Shown here one piece after another: positions 49,120 through 58,525 of a DNA stretch of 64,000 nt. The position numbers and the translations under genes were made by a program. Source of the stretch: Bacteroidota bacterium (lineage in GTDB: Bacteria > Bacteroidota > Bacteroidia > Chitinophagales > Chitinophagaceae); the NCBI GenBank assembly GCA_018267915.1, contig JAFDXN010000062.1:62001-126000 (forward strand), in the 5' to 3' direction. The notes beneath the pieces were generated by a model, which was not told the origin of the DNA, did no database searches, and saw only the letters and a list, made by a program, of their open reading frames with translations. Each line of letters starts with the position of its first letter. Position 1 is the stretch's first letter.

Positions 49120-49521
49120 TTACTTTGCCTTCATCCTGTTATTCTTCGGGCTGTGTTCCAGCTCTGCCAGCCCCATGGCTTCCAGCAGTGGCGGCATGTA
49201 TACACCAAACCTTCCGCGAAGTCCTTTTTTCAATCCGTACCATCCGCCAACAGGATTGCTTTCCGAGCGGCCCCAGGCTTCTACCGTGCCTTCCTTTGCC
49301 GGCTTTTGCTCGTCGGCTCCGCCCAGGTCCATCCAGTCGCCGTGTTTTTTTAGCATTGCGTGCAGGTCGTCTATTGCCCGGGCATCGTAGTGCAGCACTG
49401 TTTTTCCTACTGTGCACACAATTATTTTCTTACCATCTTTTTCGTCCAGGTACATCTCATATTCCGATGTGCCCGGCGGTGTTTGCAGCTTCCATGGATC
49501 TGCTTTGGTCCCTTTTGCCAT
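49120..49521 (-). CDS. Conserved hypothetical protein (133 aa)
   Basis: The product is MAKGTKADPWKLQTPPGTSEYEMYLDEKDGKKIIVCTVGKTVLHYDARAIDDLHAMLKKHGDWMDLGGADEQKPAKEGTVEAWGRSESNPVGGWYGLKKGLRGRFGVYMPPLLEAMGLAELEHSPKNNRMKAK. This is a cytosolic protein that I recognise as a recurring conserved hypothetical in bacteria. Its function is unknown. It lies upstream of the GIY-YIG locus, on the same strand. Confidence 0.7.
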   Translation of the reverse strand: MAKGTKADPWKLQTPPGTSEYEMYLDEKDGKKIIVCTVGKTVLHYDARAIDDLHAMLKKHGDWMDLGGADEQKPAKEGTVEAWGRSESNPVGGWYGLKKGLRGRFGVYMPPLLEAMGLAELEHSPKNNRMKAK

Positions 49522-49592
49522 CGCGTTTTATTTCGTTTTCATGATCAAATCTGAATTTGCACATTTTCACATTGGTACATTTTCACATTAAC

Positions 49593-50177
49593 TCACCGCC
49601 ACTTTAGCGTCGACAACAGGTGATGCACGTCCTGTACCAAAAATTCATTCATAGGCTTCAGCGAGTCTGCATTGGGCGTCACATCGAAGTATAGGGCGCC
49701 CCGCATATAGTGCTTCACTGAGTCGGTAGCTACAAACTGGTAGGCCGATGCGGCATCACCGCCCACATTGAACTGCAGGCACATCACCCCGTTCTTGTTG
49801 GTAAATGTCTGCGATTCAATGGAACTGGCCTTTTTATCATGGTAGAAGCTCAGCTTATGCGCATCCTCCAGCAGTTTTTCCATGCTTTGCTTTTGCGATA
49901 TTTCCTTGTAGCTGATGTAGATACGCCCGCCAATGCTTGGAAAGTCAATATTGATCCACCAGGGGTTTTCCGGCGTTTTGCCAAAAAACTCGGTGTCTTT
50001 TATCACGTTGGCATAGGTGGGATATTCAAAGGTATAGGGATAGCCGGGCTGATCGAACACCTTGTAGCTATGCTGTGGAAAATCAACAGCGTAATAACCC
50101 CTTGGTTTAGGTGTATAAGTGTCGGGCTGGCACGAGCATACCAGCAAACACAATAAAAAAAGCGGAATGTATCGCAT
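49593..50177 (-). CDS. gldD: Gliding motility lipoprotein GldD
   Basis: The 194-residue lipoprotein has the signal IPLFLLCLLVCSC and the GldD body: TPKPRGYYAVDFPQHSYKVFDQPGYPYTFEYPTYA, NPWWINIDFPSIGGRIYISYKEI, TNKNGVMCLQFNVGGDAASAYQFVATDSVKHYMRGALYFDVTPNADSLKPMNEFLVQDVHHLLSTLKW. GldD is required for gliding motility and type IX secretion in flavobacteria, and it is present in many non-gliding relatives. It is usually near gldE or mutY, which are absent here. Confidence 0.9.
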   Translation of the reverse strand: MRYIPLFLLCLLVCSCQPDTYTPKPRGYYAVDFPQHSYKVFDQPGYPYTFEYPTYANVIKDTEFFGKTPENPWWINIDFPSIGGRIYISYKEISQKQSMEKLLEDAHKLSFYHDKKASSIESQTFTNKNGVMCLQFNVGGDAASAYQFVATDSVKHYMRGALYFDVTPNADSLKPMNEFLVQDVHHLLSTLKWR

Positions 50178-50315
50178 GGTGCCAAAACTAAAATAAAAAT
50201 GCCATTTTACTGCCTTGCCGAAGTTATAAATGCACTATTAACGCAGGCTTTATGCGGGCATTAGGGCAATGCCTTATCTTTTGTTATTTTCGCAGCCTGA
50301 TTCAAACCAATATTT

Positions 50316-50639
50316 ATGGCAGACCAACAGATTCCCGTAGAACCGCAACAGCAACTAAACATAGAACTGACTGAAGAGATAGCCGACGGCACTTACGCCA
50401 ACCTGGCGATCATTACACACTCATTTGCCGAATTTGTAATGGATTATGTGAATGTAATGCCCAATATGCCAAAGGCTAAGGTAAAGGCCCGCGTTGTGAT
50501 GACACCCCAACATGCCAAGCGCCTGATGAAGGCCCTGATAGAGAATGTGAAGCGTTTTGAGGCACAGTATGGCGTTATCAAAGACCAGGACCAGGTGCCA
50601 CTGCCTTTCAACTTTAGCGGCCCTGCAGGCCAGGCCTAG
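50316..50639 (+). CDS. DUF3467 domain-containing protein
   Basis: The 107-residue protein has the DUF3467 pattern: LNIELTEEIADGTYANLAIITHSFAEFVMDYVNVMPNMPKAKVKARVVMTPQHAKRLMKALIENVKRFEAQYGVIK. It is a small cytosolic protein conserved in many Bacteroidota. Its function is unknown. It precedes guaA by 17 bp and may be co-transcribed with it. Confidence 0.9.
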   Translation: MADQQIPVEPQQQLNIELTEEIADGTYANLAIITHSFAEFVMDYVNVMPNMPKAKVKARVVMTPQHAKRLMKALIENVKRFEAQYGVIKDQDQVPLPFNFSGPAGQA

Positions 50640-50656
50640 TTTGCTTAATAAGATTG

Positions 50657-52195
50657 ATGAACGATAAGATACTTATACTTGATTTTGGTTCGCAGTTCAC
50701 ACAGCTCATAGCACGTGCCGTACGTGAGCTCAATGTTTATTGCGAAATACAACCCTGCACTAAACCGGTGCAGTACGAAGACAACCTGAAAGGCATCATC
50801 CTTTCGGGTAGTCCTTTTTCAGTTAACGACCCCGTGGCGCCGAAGCCGGATATACAGGCGATGGCGCAGCGCCTACCGGTGCTATGCATTTGTTACGGCG
50901 CCCAGTTGTTAGCGCAGCAGGCTGGGGGAGAAGTTGGTAAATCAACCCATCGCGAATATGGCCGTGCCCACCTGGAGCACCTTATTCACGATGAACTGAT
51001 GGCTACAATAGCGCCAAATTCGCAGGTATGGATGAGCCATAGCGACACCATCAAAAAGTTGCCCGAAGGGTTTACCTTGATTTCCCGTACAGAAAGCATA
51101 CCTGTTGCTGCCTTTAAAGCGGGGCCGGCATATGCGCCTAATCCCGTTTACGCCATCCAGTTCCACCCCGAAGTAACACACAGCACCGACGGGCGGCAAC
51201 TCTTGAAAAATTTTGTTGTCAATGTCGTTGGCTGCAAGCAGGATTGGACCCCGGCTTCATTTGTACAGGAAACCGTGGCACGTATCAAGAACCAGGTAGG
51301 TAATAATAAAGTTGTGATGGCGCTCAGCGGCGGGGTAGACTCCACCGTAGCCGCCACGCTGATACACCATGCCATTGGCGACAATCTATACTGCATATTT
51401 GTTGATAATGGCTTGCTGCGTAAGAACGAGTTCGAGCAGGTAATGGAAGGCTACAAACACCTTGGCCTCAACACCAAAGGTGTCGATGCTAAACAGCGCT
51501 TTTATAGCGAACTTGACGGTGTTACCGATCCCGAGCAAAAGCGCAAGATCATTGGTCGCTTGTTTATCGACGTCTTTCAGGAAGAGGCTACGCACCTCAA
51601 AGATGTTTCCTTTCTCGGACAGGGTACTATATATCCGGATGTGATCGAATCGCTTTCCGTGCATGGCCCCTCAGCTACTATTAAGTCGCACCACAACGTT
51701 GGTGGCCTGCCGGAGAAAATGCACATGTCGCTCGTGGAGCCCCTCCGTTTTCTTTTCAAAGATGAGGTCCGCAAGATCGGTCGCGAGTTGGGCATCGACG
51801 ATATTTTCCTTAGCAGGCATCCATTCCCCGGCCCCGGCCTGGGCATACGCATACTCGGTGCAGTTTCCGAAGACAAGGTAAAGCTCCTGCAGGAGGCTGA
51901 CGCTATCTATGTGCAGCACCTGCGCGATAGTGGCCTGTATAGCCAGGTATGGCAGGCGGGCACCATATTGCTGCCGGTGCAGAGCGTGGGCGTAATGGGC
52001 GATGAGCGCACCTATGAGTATACGATCGCGCTAAGGGCTGTCACATCTGTAGACGGCATGACCGCCGATTGGGCACATCTGCCACATGCATTCCTTGCGA
52101 AGGTGTCTAATGATATTATCAATCACGTAAAAGGTATCAATAGGGTGGTGTACGACATCAGTTCGAAGCCCCCCGCCACTATCGAGTGGGAATAA
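50657..52195 (+). CDS. guaA: GMP synthase (glutamine-hydrolysing)
   Basis: The 512-residue protein has the class I glutamine amidotransferase domain (LILDFGSQFTQLIARAVRE, LPVLCICYGAQLLAQ with the catalytic cysteine, FHPEVTH), the ATP pyrophosphatase P-loop ALSGGVDSTVAATL, and the C-terminal dimerisation domain (HPFPGPGLGIRILG, RAVTSVDGMTADWAHLPHAFL, NRVVYDISSKPPATIEWE). It converts XMP to GMP. ATG 50657 is preferred to the TTG just before it. The protein downstream starts 11 bp after its stop. Confidence 0.97.
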   Translation: MNDKILILDFGSQFTQLIARAVRELNVYCEIQPCTKPVQYEDNLKGIILSGSPFSVNDPVAPKPDIQAMAQRLPVLCICYGAQLLAQQAGGEVGKSTHREYGRAHLEHLIHDELMATIAPNSQVWMSHSDTIKKLPEGFTLISRTESIPVAAFKAGPAYAPNPVYAIQFHPEVTHSTDGRQLLKNFVVNVVGCKQDWTPASFVQETVARIKNQVGNNKVVMALSGGVDSTVAATLIHHAIGDNLYCIFVDNGLLRKNEFEQVMEGYKHLGLNTKGVDAKQRFYSELDGVTDPEQKRKIIGRLFIDVFQEEATHLKDVSFLGQGTIYPDVIESLSVHGPSATIKSHHNVGGLPEKMHMSLVEPLRFLFKDEVRKIGRELGIDDIFLSRHPFPGPGLGIRILGAVSEDKVKLLQEADAIYVQHLRDSGLYSQVWQAGTILLPVQSVGVMGDERTYEYTIALRAVTSVDGMTADWAHLPHAFLAKVSNDIINHVKGINRVVYDISSKPPATIEWE

Positions 52196-52205
52196 GAAAA
52201 TACGC

Positions 52206-53519
52206 ATGAAAGCCCGGATCTCTTTAATAGCACTTTTTATCGCCTTGTCGACCTCTTACGCCGTCAGGGCAGATGCACAGTTTTGGAAACACTGGTTCAA
52301 AAAGGAAGAGCCGGTGCGGAAGAAACCAGTGGTGCAGGAAAAGAAGCGTATAGAACCGGCGGCCGCACCTAAACCCGAACCAGCAAGGCCTCGCCGCAAA
52401 CAACAGTTCGAATATCCTTTTTCAGAAAAGAAAGCACGTTACCGTGTTGATGTGCTGGCACCTCTGTACCTGGATGAACTGGTAAAGGGCGGCAAGCCCA
52501 CGTATAAGGGCAGGATACCTGAAAAGGCCGCCGCCGGTGCCGACTTCTGTGAGGGTATAAAGATCGCGGCAGATACCCTTAATAAGCTGAATTTCCAGGT
52601 CGATGTATATATACACGACATTACTGATCCGCAGGAAACGCCCGAGGCGCTCACGCACGGAAAAATGCTGGATGGCTCCGACCTGATTATCGGTGCGGTA
52701 CAGTCGGCACAGATACCTGCCATTGCACAGTATGCCAAAAAGCACGAGATCAATTTTGTCTCAGCAGTGTCGCCGGCCGACGGTGGTGTTACGAACAATC
52801 CTTATTTCACCATCCTGCAGCCAACTTTACAAAAACACTGTGAAGCGATCATGAGGCGCCTTGAGAAGCAGCACAAGCACGAGCGGGTGGTAGTATACCG
52901 CCGCAGCTCTGTGCCGCTCGATGAAAGTGCGTATAACTTTATGATCGATGAGGACGCGCAGCGTAACAACGATATTGTGAAGGTCTCCTGCACTAAGCTT
53001 CCTGAAAAGGCAACGCTTGCAGAAGCATTTTCCCCCGATAAGGTTAACCTGGTTGTGATGGCTGTCATGGACGTTGGCTATGCAGAAGTGCTGCTAAAGC
53101 AACTGCACGACTTGTTCCCCGATTATAAGTTCGATGTATTTGGCATGCCTTCATGGCGTAGCCTGCAGGGCTTGAAAAAAGCAGACGCTTATCCGAATAC
53201 GGTAATATTTCTCACCACTGCTTCGCATTTCGACCTGACTACCGCACAGGGCAAGTACTTGTCCGATGTAAGTTTGAAAAGCTATGGTGCCAGGGCTAAC
53301 GAAACTGTGTGCCGCGGTTACGAAACGCTTTTCTGGTATGCATATCTACTTAGAAAGTACGGACCGATATTCAACGAAGATATTTCCGACAACAGCATGT
53401 TACCGTTCAGCCATTACGAAATAAAGCAGCAACGTGATGAGAATGGCGAAATATTGTACAACGAGAATGAGCATGTGTACTGGTATCGCTACCAGGATGG
53501 CTCTTTTATGATCGACTAG
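52206..53519 (+). CDS. Periplasmic-binding-fold (type 1) protein downstream of guaA
   Basis: The 437-residue protein has a signal peptide (LIALFIALSTSYAVRADA), a low-complexity Lys/Pro/Glu linker (KKEEPVRKKPVVQEKKRIEPAAAPKPEPARPRRK), and a two-lobed fold like amino-acid-type ABC binding proteins: RVDVLAPLYLDELVKGG, FCEGIKIAADTLNKLNFQVDVYIHDI, DLIIGAVQSAQIPAIAQYAKKHEINFVSAVSPADGGVTNNPYFTILQPT. No ABC transporter genes follow. Such proteins next to guaA are common in Bacteroidota and may work in the cell wall rather than in uptake. Confidence 0.72.
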   Translation: MKARISLIALFIALSTSYAVRADAQFWKHWFKKEEPVRKKPVVQEKKRIEPAAAPKPEPARPRRKQQFEYPFSEKKARYRVDVLAPLYLDELVKGGKPTYKGRIPEKAAAGADFCEGIKIAADTLNKLNFQVDVYIHDITDPQETPEALTHGKMLDGSDLIIGAVQSAQIPAIAQYAKKHEINFVSAVSPADGGVTNNPYFTILQPTLQKHCEAIMRRLEKQHKHERVVVYRRSSVPLDESAYNFMIDEDAQRNNDIVKVSCTKLPEKATLAEAFSPDKVNLVVMAVMDVGYAEVLLKQLHDLFPDYKFDVFGMPSWRSLQGLKKADAYPNTVIFLTTASHFDLTTAQGKYLSDVSLKSYGARANETVCRGYETLFWYAYLLRKYGPIFNEDISDNSMLPFSHYEIKQQRDENGEILYNENEHVYWYRYQDGSFMID

Positions 53520-53520
53520 C

Positions 53521-54732
53521 TTATTTTTCCTGCACGGTGTTGACCGTATTTGCCATCGTTTCCTGAATAGTGTAGATGCCGTTTGTGGCGAGAGATGCGG
53601 GTGTTCCGTTCTTGATCGCTGTGCCGCTGTCGGCAGGCGTTTGCTTTATACGCAGTTCTTTACTGAGGCGTCTCTTCCTCATGAAATGAAGAATGGCATA
53701 TAAGCCCAGGGTAAGCCCGCAGATGCTCAGCAAAGCGACATTGGGATCATAATCCTGCACCAACAGCGAAACAATAATGATAAGGATATTAGAGGTGACC
53801 AGGATGGCAACGATATTGCTGTGGCCAAAGCCGATATCCATCAGGTAATGGTGAAGGTGTGTCTTATCCGCCCGGAACGGTGAGCCCCCCTTCAGTATAC
53901 GCGCAATGAATACACGGAAGGAGTCGAACACCGGCACAAACAGCACAGATAATGCGATCACCATGCCGCCCCTCGGGTTATGGACAATTGCCAGCAAAGG
54001 CTTACCCGGCCCAAAGGAGTGGATGAACATGATGCAAAGTATCGAGACCGTAAAGCCTATGAGCAATGCTCCTGTGTCGCCCATAAATATCCGGGCCGGT
54101 GAAATATTATACCTAAGGAAGCCGATAATAGCCCCGGTAAGAGCAAAAGCAATACAGGCCCCGCCCATATTGTCGAGCAGGGCAAGGCATATACCCAATG
54201 TCAGTGAGGATAATACCCCTATCGATGCCGCTAAGCCGTCTATGCCGTCTATCAGGTTAAATGCATTGGTCACAAACATGCAACCGATAACCGTGAAGCC
54301 GAGGCTTGCCCATAAAGGCAACTGGTAGATGCCGAAGAAGCCATGCAGCGAATTGATACGCATATCGGCAAAGTAAACGGTGATGATAGCCGCCACGAAT
54401 TGCGCCACGAACTTTTGCTTTGGACTTATGGTGATCAGGTCGTCGTTCAGCCCGGTAAGGAAAAGCAGCAGTGACGAAGCGCTTATATAGTTCCATTTAT
54501 CCATTGACGAGGTCCTGATAAAAAGCGACGTGACGATGATATAGGCGAAAAAGATGCCGATACCCCCCAGGTTGGGAACGATCTTGATGTGTACCTTTCT
54601 GTGATTGTCAGGCATATCGAAAAGGCGTTTCCTTTTTGAAACGTAGATGATACGCGGTATGGACACAAGGCTGATTACAAGGGCGGTTGCAAATGTGGCC
54701 AAATAAATGATATAAGCTGGCAATTCGATCAT
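53521..54732 (-). CDS. Undecaprenyl-phosphate sugar-1-phosphate transferase (WecA/MraY-like)
   Basis: The 403-residue protein is a polytopic membrane enzyme with about eleven helices. It contains the family motifs DMPDNHRKVHIKIVPNLGGIGIF, GLNDDLITISPKQKF, NAFNLIDGIDGLAASIG, FLRYNISPARIFMGDTGALLIGF and FRADKTHLHHYLMDIG. It starts surface polysaccharide synthesis by moving a sugar-phosphate from UDP-sugar to the lipid carrier. The last ~50 residues form a charged tail of unknown role. It is the terminal gene of a polysaccharide set that also holds wecB. Confidence 0.93.
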   Translation of the reverse strand: MIELPAYIIYLATFATALVISLVSIPRIIYVSKRKRLFDMPDNHRKVHIKIVPNLGGIGIFFAYIIVTSLFIRTSSMDKWNYISASSLLLFLTGLNDDLITISPKQKFVAQFVAAIITVYFADMRINSLHGFFGIYQLPLWASLGFTVIGCMFVTNAFNLIDGIDGLAASIGVLSSLTLGICLALLDNMGGACIAFALTGAIIGFLRYNISPARIFMGDTGALLIGFTVSILCIMFIHSFGPGKPLLAIVHNPRGGMVIALSVLFVPVFDSFRVFIARILKGGSPFRADKTHLHHYLMDIGFGHSNIVAILVTSNILIIIVSLLVQDYDPNVALLSICGLTLGLYAILHFMRKRRLSKELRIKQTPADSGTAIKNGTPASLATNGIYTIQETMANTVNTVQEK

Positions 54733-54939
54733 AAGATGATATCCGGGCTAAGCACTCGTTTTTATTGCTGATTAAAAAGGGGTTTTTACCATGCTTTTCC
54801 CTTACCCTGTAACAATACTTTAAGCAAAAATACACTATTGTTCCAAGAGTTTACTTCAATAACAAGTCAATAAATAATTATTGGAAATAGTAATGTAATC
54901 AGCTGGCTGAGGCTAAGCATGAGAAACAGCACACAATAA

Positions 54940-56031
54940 CTATACCATGTTCTTGAGTACGCTTACAATGCGCTCTGCCGCCTTGCCGTCCCACATATAG
55001 GGAATGTTGCCCTTTTTCCAGTTGCCGGCAAATAGCTTCTCCAGGGCAGGAAAGATTGCATCTGGGTTAGTGCCTATTAATTCATTGGTTCCCATACTGC
55101 AGGTCTCGGGTCTTTCAGTGTTGTCCCTTAGGGTGATGCAGGGTACGTGCATTACAGTCGTTTCTTCCTGTATGCCGCCCGAGTCGGTGATCACCACCTT
55201 CGAGTGTTGCACCAGGTAGTTGAATTGCAGGTAGCTCAATGGTTCGCTTACATGCAGGTTGTTCGCCCGTATACCGATGCCCTCAAGGGTCTTTGCTGTC
55301 CTGGGATGCACGGGAAAAATGATCGGCAGACCCCTCGACGCCTTGATTATGGCCACTAATATGCTCTTCAGGTCGCTCACATTGTCCACATTGTTAGGCC
55401 GGTGCAGCGTGAGCACGATATATTCGCCCGATTGCAATTTCAGCTTGTTCCAGAAAGGTGGCTGGTGAAACAGTGGGGCCTGCTTCAGCAGTGTGTCTAT
55501 CATCGTGTTACCTACGAAAAAGATGCGCTCATCGGGTATGCCTGTTGCCCGTAGGTTATCGTTGGCTGTGTGTGTAGTAGTAAAAAAGTAGTCGGTTATC
55601 GAGTCGGTAACGATGCGGTTGATCTCCTCCGGCATATTCATATCATTACTCCGTATGCCCGCTTCCACATGTGCTACTTTGATATTCCCCATTTTTTTGG
55701 CGGTGATAGCACAGGCCATGGTCGATGTCACATCACCTACCACGATCACCAGGTCGGGTTTGGCCGAAAGAAGCACTTTCTCATAACGCATCATGATGGT
55801 GGCTGTCTGTTCCGCCTGTGTGCCGCTGCCTGCCTCGAGGTTAATGGATGGTTTGGGAATGCCGAGTTGCTCGAAGAACGAGTCGCTCATATTCCTGTCG
55901 TAATGCTGACCGGTGTGCACGAGCCGGTACTTGATATTGGTCCCTCTCCTTTGCTCTTTTTGTATAGCCTCGATGATAGGGGCTATTTTCATGAAATTCG
56001 GTCTCGCACCGGCAATGATATCAACCAGCAT
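54940..56031 (-). CDS. wecB: UDP-N-acetylglucosamine 2-epimerase (non-hydrolysing)
   Basis: The 363-residue protein has LVDIIAGARPNFMKIAPIIEAI, LVHTGQHYDRNMSDSFFEQLGIPKP, VVGDVTSTMACAITAKKMGNIKVAHVEAGIRSND, LTLHRPNNVD and VITDSGGIQEETTVMHVPCITLRDNTERPET. This is the pattern of WecB/MnaA. It interconverts UDP-GlcNAc and UDP-ManNAc for surface glycans. It starts 11 bp inside the end of the heparinase-like gene and so is coupled to it. Confidence 0.94.
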   Translation of the reverse strand: MLVDIIAGARPNFMKIAPIIEAIQKEQRRGTNIKYRLVHTGQHYDRNMSDSFFEQLGIPKPSINLEAGSGTQAEQTATIMMRYEKVLLSAKPDLVIVVGDVTSTMACAITAKKMGNIKVAHVEAGIRSNDMNMPEEINRIVTDSITDYFFTTTHTANDNLRATGIPDERIFFVGNTMIDTLLKQAPLFHQPPFWNKLKLQSGEYIVLTLHRPNNVDNVSDLKSILVAIIKASRGLPIIFPVHPRTAKTLEGIGIRANNLHVSEPLSYLQFNYLVQHSKVVITDSGGIQEETTVMHVPCITLRDNTERPETCSMGTNELIGTNPDAIFPALEKLFAGNWKKGNIPYMWDGKAAERIVSVLKNMV

Positions 56032-57616
56032 AGATTATCTGTTCTATTACCACCTTCACATGTTCTTTTACATGCGCCCGCAGGCATTGCGCATCTGCAA
56101 GCCGGTTGTAACCTTCGCAATATAGGTAATTATGCAAACCCATACTATAGCCCCCATCTATTGTGATACGTATATTACCTGCTGTAAACTGATTTCCGCC
56201 CACTGCCTTTAGGTATATGCCCGGATGAAAGTGTAACGACAGTATGGCATCTTGTCCTTTATAATTCAACAAGTGATCTTCTATTATTATTTTTTGGTTA
56301 TCACAGCGCATATTACGCTGGTGCCTGATGCCCATGTTCCTGTAGCCGTCATGTTCAGCCTTGATTTGATGATCACTCTCCGACAATATCCGCGCCCAGG
56401 CGCGTTCACCCGTCCGAAATGCGGCCCACACATCCGATGAGTTTTGCCCATTAATGGTTATGGTATTGTGTGCCCCCGTTCCACGTTCTTCAGATCTTCG
56501 TTTGCCGCGCTCATAGGTTGATATCCCGGTATCTACGATGAAAGGTTGTCCATCCACTTGAAGACAGAAGCTCAGTGTGTCAGCATGGGCGTGGCCAGCC
56601 TGGTAGCTAGGCAGCAGGTTCCCCACGTCCGCTACCATTTCGAAAGCGCCTGCTTCAAGTTTGCGATATCCACTTTCCCGCAGCTTAACTTTTGGAATTG
56701 TTAAGCCGAGTTTAGCGGCATAATCAAATAAAAAAGGCACATTGGGGGCTACATCATTAGCCGAATCGCCAAACATCGCATAACTGCCGTCCTTATAGCA
56801 AAACGCATTCAGCCACCCGCACATCAGCGCGGCCTTCTTGCGCATCACTTGCGGCAAACCGTCGTTGCGATACCGGTCTGAATTTTCCGCCAGCATAATA
56901 CAATCCATTAGGTGCTGCAGCAAAATGCATTGATACATAGGGCTTTGTTCGCAATATCCGCCGTCAGGCAATATCTGCTCCTCCAACTGCTTCATCACGA
57001 TCGAATATCCTGTTTTGTAAAACCGGTCTTCCTCAAAATAATGCCCAGCAAATAATAGCGATAGGCCGTTCTCCAGCAAGTGGTTGGCTTGCAATTGATA
57101 TTCAGGAAAAGCAGCAAGGTGATGGTAATGTTTATACAGGCAATTGTTCAATATACTTTCCTGGATACCATGTTGGCTCATGAATTTGATCCATGCCATA
57201 CCCCGCAGCGAAATAGGGTAGGGCTCCGCTCCATCCTGCAGCCGGTCAAAATTTTCGGCGTAATCCAGCATCGTACTCAATCTGCTTTCCACTGTCAGGC
57301 TTTCATCCTCCAGCCACTCGAAGTAGTTTAGGTTGTATGTCCACAGTTTACCGTATGCTGCATAGTTCCAATCGATCCTATCACCGAAGGAATGTTCGAT
57401 GTTAAGGAGACTGAACATATTGCCTGCTTCCCGGTATTTATGATTTGCTAACCTCGTTGGAAATGGTATTTCAGGAAACTTCCCGGCGGCTTCCAAGGCT
57501 GCCTTAGGTACGCCCGGGTACTTATAGAATTTTGCTTTCAGCTTATAATAAAGCCTGTAGTACACCTGCTCAAAGCGCAGGTACTTCACAGTATGGTACA
57601 GGCGCAAAATATCCAT
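56021..57616 (-). CDS. Heparinase II/III-like (alginate lyase family) protein
   Basis: The 531-residue protein has an N-terminal alpha/alpha toroid (FPTRLANHKYREAGNMFSLLN, WTYNLNYFEWLEDESLTVESRLSTMLDYAENF, PYPISLRGMAWIKFM) and a C-terminal heparinase II/III domain (MFGDSANDVAPNVPFLFDYAAKLGL, LLPSYQAGHAHADTLSFCLQVDGQPFIVDTGISTYERGKRRSEERGTGAHNTITINGQNSSDVWAAFRTGERA with the key histidine and tyrosine). There is no signal peptide, so it probably acts inside the cell or works on a nascent chain. It lies between meaB and wecB, which is a frequent context for this group in exopolysaccharide clusters. Confidence 0.86.
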   Translation of the reverse strand: MDILRLYHTVKYLRFEQVYYRLYYKLKAKFYKYPGVPKAALEAAGKFPEIPFPTRLANHKYREAGNMFSLLNIEHSFGDRIDWNYAAYGKLWTYNLNYFEWLEDESLTVESRLSTMLDYAENFDRLQDGAEPYPISLRGMAWIKFMSQHGIQESILNNCLYKHYHHLAAFPEYQLQANHLLENGLSLLFAGHYFEEDRFYKTGYSIVMKQLEEQILPDGGYCEQSPMYQCILLQHLMDCIMLAENSDRYRNDGLPQVMRKKAALMCGWLNAFCYKDGSYAMFGDSANDVAPNVPFLFDYAAKLGLTIPKVKLRESGYRKLEAGAFEMVADVGNLLPSYQAGHAHADTLSFCLQVDGQPFIVDTGISTYERGKRRSEERGTGAHNTITINGQNSSDVWAAFRTGERAWARILSESDHQIKAEHDGYRNMGIRHQRNMRCDNQKIIIEDHLLNYKGQDAILSLHFHPGIYLKAVGGNQFTAGNIRITIDGGYSMGLHNYLYCEGYNRLADAQCLRAHVKEHVKVVIEQIIYAG

Positions 57617-58515
57617 TAGCGATTTTGTTCTTCAAATGCTTTGGTAAAGGTGTAGAGGTTAAAGTCCGGCTCATTCATCGCCGCTGCAAGCGTTTCCTTC
57701 AGTTTGGTCTTGTCAGTGCTTTTCATCCTGCTCGCCTGCATTAACTGCCAGCTTTTATCAACCAGCAAATGCAGCCTTTTCTCCGGACTATTATTTTGCC
57801 CTGCTAAGAAGGTATCTATAGCCGCTGCCAGCTCGTCGATGCCTTTTTGCTCGGTGGCCACTGTTTTTACTACGGCAGTCTCTTCAGCGCCATCTGCCCG
57901 TTCATGCACCAGTATCTTCAGGTTGCGGTACATAGTTTCAGCGGCCTCCCTGTCCGCCTTGTTCACTACGAAGATGTTGGCGATCTCCATAATGCCTGCC
58001 TTCATTGCCTGTACAGCATCGCCTGCCTCCGGCACTAATGCAACTACAGTGCAGTCGGCCAGCCCGGCTATCTCTACTTCGCTTTGGCCCACACCTACTG
58101 TTTCTATTAAAATATAGTCAAATCGCGCATTCTTCACCAGGTCGGTGATCTCGATGATCTTCGGATTCAGCCCCCCCAGTGCACCCCGGGTAGCCAGCGA
58201 TCGGATGAACACATTTGGATGATTGTAAAAATCGCTCATGCGTATCCTGTCGCCGAGTATCGCGCCATAATTAAATGGCGATGAAGGATCTACAGCTATT
58301 ACCGCAACTTTTTTGTTGGCCCTTACCCAGTGGTGCAGCAGTGCATTTACCAATGTGCTCTTACCAGCCCCCGGCGGACCCGTAATGCCCACCACCTGTG
58401 CCTTTTGCGTGTGCTCCAGCAGCATCAGCAGCTTCTCATATCCCGGCAGGTTGTTCTCAACTAGGGTTATAGCTTTTGCCAGCGAACGATAGTCGCCGGT
58501 CTTTACTCCCTCCAT
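57616..58515 (-). CDS. meaB: MeaB-type GTPase (methylmalonyl-CoA mutase chaperone)
   Basis: The product has the P-loop VVGITGPPGAGKSTLVNALLHHW, the region AVDPSSPFNYGAILGDRIRMSDFYNHPNVFIRSLATRGALGGLNPKI, DYILIETVGVGQSEVEIAGLADCTVVALVPEAGDAVQAMKAGIMEIANIFVVNKADR. It matches ArgK/MeaB, which protects and loads the B12-dependent methylmalonyl-CoA mutase. The mutase genes are not in this window. The frame is open to 58722, but MEGVKTGDYRSLAKAITLVEN at 58515 is the usual start and keeps it clear of the divergent gene. It overlaps the heparinase-like gene by one base. Confidence 0.92.
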   Translation of the reverse strand: MEGVKTGDYRSLAKAITLVENNLPGYEKLLMLLEHTQKAQVVGITGPPGAGKSTLVNALLHHWVRANKKVAVIAVDPSSPFNYGAILGDRIRMSDFYNHPNVFIRSLATRGALGGLNPKIIEITDLVKNARFDYILIETVGVGQSEVEIAGLADCTVVALVPEAGDAVQAMKAGIMEIANIFVVNKADREAAETMYRNLKILVHERADGAEETAVVKTVATEQKGIDELAAAIDTFLAGQNNSPEKRLHLLVDKSWQLMQASRMKSTDKTKLKETLAAAMNEPDFNLYTFTKAFEEQNR

Positions 58516-58525
58516 TAGCTGATTA

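Noticed and set aside
49072..49544. Plus-strand open frames opposite the conserved hypothetical at 49120-49521
   Set aside because: They have no family features. The minus-strand gene has a conserved, natural protein sequence and start.
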